Assembly: GCA_024305745.1 (NCBI GenBank)
Contig: JAHRBS010000005.1
Coordinates: forward strand, 434,001-498,000
Reading direction: 5' to 3'
Length of the DNA stretch: 64,000 nt
Source: Polyporus tsugae
Taxonomy: Eukaryota > Basidiomycota > Agaricomycetes > Polyporales > Polyporaceae
Shown here: positions 56,366 through 64,000 of the stretch, one piece after another
Layout of the letters: each line of letters begins with the position of its first letter
Numbering within the stretch: the first letter of the stretch is position 1
Translations under genes and position numbers: made by a program
The notes under the pieces: generated by a model
What the model was told of the DNA's origin: nothing
What the model saw: the letters and a program-made list of their open reading frames with translations, nothing else
Database searches by the model: none

Positions 56366-58720
56366 ATGTTTCCTCCCAGACAACGACTACCTGAGGGAGA
56401 CGCTGCGATACGTGCGACGGATAGCGATGCTGCGGTGGCAAGGCTCTCGGCGGTGCAGAAAAGATATCTGACGGATCCGTTCATCCTGCCCTTCGTCTCT
56501 CGACCCCATCTCCAGCAGCCACGGCCCCCGCTCATCAACATCGGGACATATGTGCGATCGGAGGCTCTGGATGAGCTTGTGAACGGCTGGTTGGCGTTCT
56601 CGGAGCAAGAAGGGAAGCAATGCCAGATCGTGAGTCTCGGCGCGGGGAGCGATACGCGTTTCTGGAGGATCGCGGTGCGTGTACCTTGCATGTGGATGGA
56701 GGATCCTCTGTGACCAGATGCGTTCAGGCAGACAGGCCCGAAGAAGGCTGTTTTGGCTAAATACATTGAGATCGACCTCGCGGAGAACACAACCAAGAAG
56801 GCCATGGCCGTCCGCAAGAGCAAGGAGTTGAGCGCAGTCCTAGGGAAACCGGAGGACGTCTCGCTGGGTGCGTCCCCATGACGCTTCTTTTGGCACTGAC
56901 CCCTGACTATCCTTCGTTGTGTGAAGCAAGCGGAGGAACCGCGCTGCACTCACCAGCGTACCACCTCCTCGCGGCAGACCTGCGCACTCCACCTACAGAT
57001 TCTCTGGCCCCTCTTCTGGCGACCCAGCCCGAACCCCTTCTATCCCCATCATTACCGACCCTGCTGCTCTTTGAATGCGTCCTAGCATATATGCGTCCGG
57101 AAGCGTCCAACGCCACCCTGCAGTGGTTCACGAGTTACTTCTCCGCTCCTCCCGAGGGGGCCCATGGAATCCTCGGATGCATCGTATACGAGATGTTTGC
57201 CCTAGAAGACGCCTTCGGAAAGGTTATGGTAAACAACCTGAAGGTGAGTGCGCTCGGTCCCCCTTCACGATACGCAAGGCTATTCCTGGACTTTCCTGGA
57301 CTTTGGAAATGGTCATGACATCTGTCCGGGAATCCGAGGTTCCTAGACAATTTGAGACGTGCTGCGGATCCCGAGACCACGGCTGAACGTCTGAGGAACT
57401 TGATGTGGCTAGACGAAGTCGCGTTTGGCGGAACAGGAAACAATTTCGAAAACGGAGCGTCTGGCCACTCGATCCATTCTGTCCATATTCCACACATTTT
57501 TGCTGTCTCATCACCGGACGTTGAGGGAGAGCCTTCTGTGGTCGAGAAGGGGAATGAGAGAGAGAGAGAGGACCACACAGAGACCCGCCCTTAACGTCTG
57601 GTGAATGTGGTACAGACGAGTAGGGGGTTGCCCCCCTTCGTCCGCCTCTTCCCTCGCAGTCCGGACGTTACAAGACCCATCCCCGACCCCTCACATTAGC
57701 GCGAAGCCGAGAAAGCCGCCGAGCCGATGGCACGCGCACGGTGACGTGCTCACAACCTGAATGCGAGGTGGGCGTGTAAGATGTAGTGCGCGATGCGGGT
57801 GCATTCGGAGACTACCCTTTCACGCGCCGTGTGCGCGACGCGTTCTCTAGCGTAATTTTCGGGGTCAGAAGCTGTCGTGCACGCACGTAGCGATTTACTC
57901 TTTGTGAGCGAGACGTACCCGCCGCGGCGCTCTGTGACGCAGTCCGTGCGCGCGCGCATGTATCGGTGCGAAGACCCGAGTGCCGCAGTGGATGCGTCAT
58001 GATATTGTCGCGATATTCGCCATGCGAAGGGTTTGAAGCGAGCGAAGGGGGAGCCCACAACCCGTCTCTACCAAATTCACGAGACGCATTGGACCTGATC
58101 CCCGCCTTCTTTTTCACGCTCCTTTTTGGTTTCGTGGTGTGGTCTAATACGTCTGGTGACAAGACTAAGAATTTTTCTACGGTTCACTTCGAAGCAGCCC
58201 ATCACAGTTTTCAGGAATATCCGGGTCTGTTGTTGTTCCTAGAACCCGGAATGCTCAGGAAATTGTGAGCAACTTCCCGGAAGGATTTCCTGGCCGTTTC
58301 TCTAGTCCCGGGAGGCCGTCGTATTTTGCATGTAACCTTGGTTAAATTGGTTGTTCAAGGCTCGGAACGTAACACTACCCGGTGCCGAACCATACCGGAC
58401 CTTCGCCTCCCTCCCTACGCGGTTTTTGCAACACAGCTGGGAGGTTGCGCGTGCACTGACACTGAAGGATATTCGAAGGCAATACATCGGCCGCTCCGAA
58501 CTGGAACGGTACGCCCAGCATTTGTAATACAACGCGATCCCGAACTCACCTGTCGACCAGAATATCCCGTTTGGAAATGTTGGACGAGATTGAGGAGCTT
58601 GAGTTGGTCCTTGCGCATTACGCCATTACCTGGGGAGTGAAACTGCCTCCTGGCGGCGCAGCATCTAGGGTCAACTGGTCCGAATGGGGCCTCAAGCGTA
58701 AGTTGGAGGATGAGGAGTGA
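56366..58720 (+). CDS. PPM1: Leucine carboxyl methyltransferase of PP2A (LCMT1/PPM1)
   Basis: Five exons: 56366-56674, 56732-56867, 56927-57243, 58360-58508, 58561-58720 (356 aa). Landmarks are AIRATDSDAAVARLSAVQKR, INIGTYVRSEALDELV, the SAM-binding VSLGAGSDTRFWR, YIEIDL, LLLFECVLAYM and, after a 1116-base intron, ARNVTLPGAEPYRTFASLPT, LTLKDIRRQYIGRSELER and ISRLEMLDEIEELELVLAHY. The enzyme methylates the C-terminal Leu of PP2A catalytic subunits and so controls B-subunit binding. Exons 1-3 alone run to a stop at 57318 and would lack the C-terminal lid; the remote last exons restore the whole family length. The end at 58720 is likely but includes a good-looking donor just before it. Confidence 0.9.
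57244..58359. other. 1.1-kb intron of PPM1, possible insertion
   Basis: Begins GTGAGT and ends CAAG. It is over ten times the usual intron size. Both strands have short open frames, none recognised. A tandem tcctggacttt duplication sits near 57286 and a purine-rich gagagagagag tract near 57557. Confidence 0.6.
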
Positions 58721-58944
58721 GTGTAGGGTGGCCGGCCGGAGTAACATATGTATATTATCCCAAGATGAATTACGCTGGAGCAGCATTAGGAGAGTTTCCT
58801 GATGAAAGCGTAACACGCACCTAACGCATGTGTCCCAGAAACCCATCAATGTATTGGCCTGTTGAGAAGCTCCTGGTGAACATTGAAATATCTGAAAAGG
58901 ACGTTCAGCTATTCAACAATGTTGCCGTAAATTGACAGGACCAC

Positions 58945-59757
58945 TCACCGCGCGACCTTCCCCACTTCCTTGCAGGTTCCGACCCCATTCTCGTCCCAGC
59001 TGATAATCCACCTCCCCAACAGACCACCATCCTTCGTCTTCGTCTCCGCAATCGTCTCCTCCCTCGGAATAAGCCCCTCCCCTCGCGCACCCGCGACCTC
59101 CGCCTCGGGCAGCTTGAACGCCTCCGCGAGCTCCCACGTCGCGAACGGCCGGCTCGTCGGCACGAGGAACGCCGTATCGTACACCGTCGTCACACGTTTG
59201 TGCAGACCCAGCGTGAGCGTCGTCATCTCCAGAGCGCGCGGACCTTCAGGCAGCCTGTGCAGCGTCGTCACGTACGGACGGCCGCACCAGGCGACGAGGA
59301 ACGTCGAGACGCCCGACGTGGCCATCGCGATGCCGGCGAGCGCGAAGCGGCCTGCGATAGGAACGGACGACGTCGTCTCGAGCACGAAGATGAAGGGTGT
59401 GAGCGCGCATGTGAGGGTAAGCGACGAGAGGGAGAGGATCTTGAGCCGGCGGAAGGTCGTCGTTAACGGCCCGTGGTACTCCTCCTCTGCGTCTGAGTCT
59501 TGTGGCGTGGCCTTGGCCGGCTCATGGACGGATGCTTTGGGTGTTTGGGGGGCCGCAGGGGAGGTGCTTTCTGTGACCACTGTTCGCCGTCGCGTGAAGC
59601 ATCGGTGGAGGTCAAATGTGCTGCGTGCCAAGGGTGCTAGGAAGTGTGGTTTCGGGCGAGAAAGGGTGCTCAGGCCCCGCAGGGGTGAGGCTGCAGTGGC
59701 ATTGCACAGTCGTAGACGTGCAGCGAGGTGGAGGAGCGACAGGGTCGTCGGCCTCAT
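58945..59757 (-). CDS. TMEM70/TMEM186-like mitochondrial inner-membrane protein
   Basis: Single exon of 270 aa. The N-terminus MRPTTLSLLHLAARLRLCNA is an Arg/Leu/Ser-rich mitochondrial presequence. Two hydrophobic spans follow (TLTCALTPFIFVLETTS... and GRFALAGIAMATSGVSTFLV), separated by a short loop, then WCGRPYVTTLHRLP and a soluble C-terminal domain. This arrangement is that of the TMEM70 group, which helps assemble ATP synthase and complex I. An upstream in-frame ATG at 59817 exists. A strong donor word overlaps the stop codon, so a further exon cannot be excluded. Confidence 0.75.
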   Translation of the reverse strand: MRPTTLSLLHLAARLRLCNATAASPLRGLSTLSRPKPHFLAPLARSTFDLHRCFTRRRTVVTESTSPAAPQTPKASVHEPAKATPQDSDAEEEYHGPLTTTFRRLKILSLSSLTLTCALTPFIFVLETTSSVPIAGRFALAGIAMATSGVSTFLVAWCGRPYVTTLHRLPEGPRALEMTTLTLGLHKRVTTVYDTAFLVPTSRPFATWELAEAFKLPEAEVAGARGEGLIPREETIAETKTKDGGLLGRWIISWDENGVGTCKEVGKVAR

Positions 59758-59906
59758 GGTGGTAGTGAGTTGAGAGGGCGGCGTGCCCACGCATACACCG
59801 ATCGCGTTTGCGTTCATGCATGATGCATCACGTCTCGGCAACGGCAGCAACAGCTGTGGCTGAGCGTCTCCGAGGCTTGTTCTCGATCTCGACCTTTGCG
59901 GCACTC

Positions 59907-60948
59907 ATGGACCTGCCAATATACTATACCAGGGCGGAGTACATTGAGACGGTAGGTGAATGGAGTAGCTCAATTGCTTGCATGTGTCTGATTTGCTGAA
60001 TGTATGCACGCAGGACACCGGGAACAAGGTCTCCCGTAGGGCCACCATTTCCGGGCCACAGAACATCATCCTTGGTGGCAAAACTATCATCGCAAGTGGG
60101 GCTATCATCCGAGGCGACCTCAGGAGAACAGGACCGGGGCATGCTGTCGTGATATCACTTGGACGATATTGTCTTATTGGCGAAGGGTGTGTTATGAGGT
60201 ACGCCGTCTACTTCTCAATCCGTTTCGGACCTACCACATTCCTCGTTCCAAGACCACCATACAAGACGTATCGCGGAAACTTCAACTACTATCCCATGAA
60301 GATCGGGGACCATGTCCACGTAGGTGCGAATTCTATCGTGGAAGCCGCGACAATTGGGAACCATGTAGACATAGGCAAGAACTGCATCATCGTATGTTCT
60401 TTCCCGCTGTAACTGTTAGGGATGTTAGTTCCTCTGGACCCTGGATGTTGGTCCCACATGAGGACAATCGACGAAGAAGTTGACGGGCTAACGAAGCAAA
60501 ACGTACATAAGGACTGGCTTCAGTCCTTGTGTCCGTTTTCTTTTTTCCATGGGCCTGCCCCAAGCTCCACCTCACAGAGAGAATTTTCACGCGAGACTTG
60601 AATGCGTCTAGTGTCCATGTCCAGAGGATTTCGCATCCCCAGTGAGAAACTCGGAGAGTTCGCATACTTACATGCTATCGTGCCCAGGGGAAATTCACGA
60701 TTATCAAGGACTGTGCCAAGATCGCTGACAACACCGTCATACCGCCAAACACAGTCGTACCCGCACTGGCTTTGTTCGCTGGCTCCCCAGGTATGTACTG
60801 ACTTTGTTGGTCGTTTCAAACACTGAAACGAAGGTGGCACTGCGCAGGTCGATTTATCGAGGACCTTCCCGAGTCCACACCGGAAATGGTGGAATCGCAG
60901 ACGAAGCAGTACTACACTCGCTTTCAGCCCCTGCCCCAGGAGCGATGA
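59907..60948 (+). CDS. Dynactin subunit 5 (p25), left-handed beta-helix protein
   Basis: Five exons: 59907-59951, 60014-60198, 60253-60391, 60688-60790, 60848-60948 (190 aa). Repeated hexapeptide turns such as IIASGAIIRGDL, CLIGEGCVMR, VGANSIVEAATIGNHVDIGK and TIIKDCAKIADNTVIPPNTV mark the trimeric-transferase-like beta-helix. The C-terminal helix FIEDLPESTPEMVESQTKQY is typical of p25. p25 sits at the pointed end of the dynactin filament and binds endosomal cargo adaptors. Intron 3 (296 bp) is longer than usual. The start is 149 bases from the divergent TMEM70-like gene. Confidence 0.92.
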
Positions 60949-61345
60949 TGGTGGCCAAACTACATATACCCTTCTCTGCCCATACCCGCCGGTTAGGAGA
61001 CCGGCCTCCCTTCGTGGTTCCCCCGACTTGCATCTTGCCCTTTTGATGTCTTTTTTCATTGTAGACAGTGAGCTCGAGTAATGGTGCCCCTAATGCCATA
61101 TATATGCTATATGCATTGCGCGTTCAATCCATAAAACAAAGACAGACGCCCGAACGCGATGCCTGAGTACTGAGTGGCGGGCGAGAATGACCTTGCCCTC
61201 GACCTTTCACACACCGAACACCTCAACCCTCAACCACCACGACATCTCTATCGCAAATGCTGGGCTCATCTAGCTAACACACATATCCCCACCGCCGCCG
61301 CCGTTGCCGCTGCTGTCTCCCAACTCCTCGTCCCTGTCGAGGAAA

Positions 61346-64000
61346 ATGCCTTCGATTCCAAGCCGTGTCTTTGTCCCTGGGCGAGTCCGCAACTTCAAGC
61401 GCTATGTCTTGAAGCACCTCAACTTCTACCGCATACACTTGCTATTCTTGTGAGTGACCATCTTTTTCTCGCGGACTATGGTTTCCGGATGAGGTGTTAG
61501 GGTGGGTAAAGGGCGCTGGGCGAGGGAGTTGGGTTTATGCTGCCTAAATGTTCGCCACGTACCGTCGCATGCGTTTGGTACATCCGCTTAGTGGCGGAAG
61601 TTGGCGTTGGGTCCCGCATATGTCGTCTGGTCCGTGGCGTGGTTCCTTGCATCAGCTGGAAGGTGGATCGTTCAAGGTCAAAGAGCCACCCACCCAAGGC
61701 CGAATTGCAATGTGTTCGTTCATGTTTTCCATGATTCCCTACCAGCGAAGACGCGCCACACACTAGTCCGATCCCATCCGCTGTAACATTGAGGGCACAT
61801 TCGGGACTTGTTTGTCCTGGTTGTATTTCGGGTGTTGTTAGCCCACCTACTGATCTACTTCAACGCAGCACATTCACTCCATTGATATTCTCCGGAATTC
61901 TCTATGCCGCCAACACCGACTTTCACGTCTCCTATGTCGATTGTCTGTACAATTGTGTCAGCGCGATGACAGTCTGCGGCCTTGCGACCGTGGATCTGAG
62001 CGGATTGACGGGGTTCCAACAAGCACTGCTGTTCGTCCAGATGTGCATGGGCAGCCCTGTGAGTGTTACGATTGCTCCTTACCAGTGTCGCACTCATAGT
62101 CGCTAGGTCGTTGTTTCGCTGGTCATCGTATACATTCGAAGGTGAACTCCTTTGTGGAGTTGTTGGATTCATTACTCACCATGGATTTAGGACATTTTTT
62201 GCGAGAAAGTTCCAAAGGATCGTCGAAGCTGAGCTCAAGAGAAGAGCCGAGGAACAGACTGGCATGGCCATAGAGGTGACGAAGAAGCCATGGTGGCGGA
62301 GAACGATGAAGCTATTCAGGTTGCCGTGGAAGACCCGCCTGCGGACGTACAGCGACGCTGTCGCCCAGGAACCCGCTAAACATCGCGGTCACTACCAGCT
62401 CCGTCCAGAGATGATTCGGCGTGTTGAAGGGGCCCCGAAGCTAGTCGACCCCAGCGGCTGGATTAGCGAGGGTATCTCCGAGCAGCCCTCAGAGAGCTCG
62501 ACACCGACTTCAGACCAAGCTCCTATGTCTCGAATGGACGAGAAGGATGCGGAACGAGAGGGGGAGTCGAGTACAAGCTCGCGGGGAAAAAGAGAGTCAA
62601 CTGAGGTGGACAAAAAGCACGACCCCGAGCCGACGGCGGGGCAGGATATGTATGTATTCCTCCAGGCGTCTGCCGATATTAACGCTGAGAAGCTACTCGG
62701 GTCTTTTCTAAGTCGGGAACGCGAACCTCCAGAGCTGTCGTCAGCACTCTCTGCAACGACGCCGCAGATCAGTGCGTGACCAGACTTAATGATCGTCCTA
62801 CAACCAGCTGATCCTCACACAGCGGCAGGTGCTGTCCCCATTCTCCGTACCCAAACAGGCAATCGGCAGGGTCGAAGTCTTCCAGTGCCACGCACACAGA
62901 CGGTGGAGTTTGCAGCGATTCCGCAAGCTATCACCCTGGAGCGGCGTATCAGTCCCATCCTGCAGGAGGAGGACATCACTCATGGAACGTCCCACAGACG
63001 TCGTAAGTTGTTTTATACCCACCAATTGTGTCAATTCCTCTGAATGAACGCAATCAAACGCCGCAGGGTCGATTTCGCGCCCGACCATCTCGCGTCGCAC
63101 AATGTCACGTCCGACCATGTCCCGACCAACCATCTCGCGACCCTCTGGCGCTCTACCTCGCACCGGTACAGTCACCACAGGGACGTCGCATCCTTACGCT
63201 GAGCATCCAAGACGCACGATGGATCGGGACTTTGGAGGCTTCCCTACACCGTTCGCGATCCTGTCACGACTATTCGGGCGTGCATTCCCCAAGCTTGAGC
63301 GCAAGCTTACGCGCACGGTAACCATGCCTCAGACGCGGACCATCGCGTCAGAGCGCGGCGCGATCCCGCCGGGGTCGCGCCCCGTGCCATATATCTCGTT
63401 CGATGCCGTCGTTGGTCGCAACTCGATGTTCCAGGCTCTTACACAAGAGCAGCTGGAGGAGCTGGGCGGAGTGGAGTACCGCGCGCTGACGGCGTTGCTG
63501 TGGATCGTCCCGCTGGTCAGCATATATTTGTTTCTATTTCTGTGGAAGGTGTGTGTGGACGTTAACGCTGTGCGCGCCAGTACCACTTTGGATTGCAGCT
63601 CCTCGCGTTCGTGATCATCGCCCCGTACATGTCTATACCGAAGTGGCACAGCGACTTCATTCCGCCTGCACTACACAGGGCTATTGGGACTGCTTGGTAG
63701 GCATTTGTGACCCGAAGGATTTCTTTCGTGCGCTGATTGGTTCTCTCCTGACAGGTTCTCTGCATATCAGGTGGTCTCGGCGTACACCAACACCGGGGTG
63801 TCTCTTGTAGACCAGTCTATGATCCCATTTCAGACAGCATACCCGATGGTGGTGGTCTTGCCTTTCTTGATCCTGGCGGGCAATACTGCATTTGTGCGTC
63901 TGTATCCTCCCTGGTCCCCATTTAAAATCTGACGTTTTGCCTTTCATCAGCCTGTGTTGTAAGTTGATTTGTTTGGGACAGAAATATCGCATCTAACCCT
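61346..64000 (+). CDS. TRK1: TRK-family potassium transporter (partial, cut by window end)
   Basis: Nine exons so far: 61346-61449, 61869-62058, 62107-62141, 62191-62771, 62823-63002, 63067-63548, 63599-63696, 63755-63893, 63951-63958, then an intron running off the window. The first membrane-pore-membrane unit has FTFTPLIFSGILYAA and the selectivity loop CVSAMTVCGLATVDLSGLTG. A long cytosolic insert (residues about 110-500) is Ser/Arg-rich and includes repeated SRPT units. The second unit has YRALTALLWIVPLVSIYLFL and the pore SAYTNTGVSLVDQSMIPF. It is a plasma-membrane K+ uptake system. The first intron (419 bp) and the eight-base exon 9 are unusual. Confidence 0.93.
63067..63150 (+). repeat. 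SRPT tandem repeat in the TRK loop
   Basis: Five imperfect repeats of the unit tcgcgcccgaccatc encode SRPTI-SRRTM-SRPTM-SRPTI-SRPSG. Confidence 0.7.

Noticed and set aside
57342..57594. Frame reading FLDNLRRAADPETTAERLRN and LMWLDEV, as an alternative PPM1 C-terminus
   Set aside because: It vaguely resembles the family's LDE motif, but it cannot be joined in phase with exon 3 and lacks the other C-terminal landmarks. The exons at 58360-58720 match the family fully.

Overview
The window is nuclear DNA of a filamentous basidiomycete. The best guess is an Agaricomycete of the Polyporales or white-rot type. Coding sequence is GC-rich and third-position biased. Most introns are 50-80 bp with GT-AG ends. 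The gene families (secreted M35 peptidyl-Lys-type protease relatives, omega-class glutathione transferases, PCL-type cyclins) are typical of that group. No species assignment is made.

Layout. (1) 0-15 kb is accessory sequence: two M35-family protease homologues that have lost the catalytic motif (63-1553 is broken, 6059-7522 is intact), a tRNA-His, gene-poor DNA with degenerate repeats, three small uncharacterised genes, and a divergent pair of omega-class GST genes. (2) 15-22 kb is a compact housekeeping block: a steroid 5-alpha-reductase-like enzyme, RER1 with two tiny exons, a P-loop kinase of the glycerate-kinase/Tda10 type, tRNA-Thr, the ubiquitin-like splicing modifier HUB1/UBL5, and a PTRHD1-like peptidyl-tRNA hydrolase. 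(3) 22-35 kb is a lineage-specific expansion: three tandem PCL-type cyclins with duplicated TATA promoters, two copies of an unknown gene with mosaic divergence, a broken nucleotidyltransferase-like gene, and a 210-bp foldback element. (4) 35-46.4 kb holds eIF4G in the middle of a large inverted duplication. Each arm carries a dead GST fragment and a copy of an unknown gene; one copy is intact and one is decayed. (5) 46.5-64 kb is mostly conserved genes: mitochondrial HSP70 with a heat-shock element, an amidohydrolase, an ACAD10-type phosphotransferase, TIM22, the PP2A leucine carboxyl methyltransferase (with a 1.1-kb intron), a TMEM70-like mitochondrial protein, dynactin p25, and a TRK potassium transporter cut by the window edge.

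There is no obvious metabolic gene cluster. The conserved genes are general cell functions: protein import, ER retention, translation, splicing, PP2A maturation, dynactin and K+ uptake. The unusual biology lies in the accessory parts: a family of predicted M35 pseudoenzymes, tandem cyclin amplification, segmental duplications with pseudogenes, and several very small exons in housekeeping genes. All exon models were built by eye from splice signals, reading frame and family resemblance. For the main intact multi-exon models the exon lengths sum to a multiple of three.
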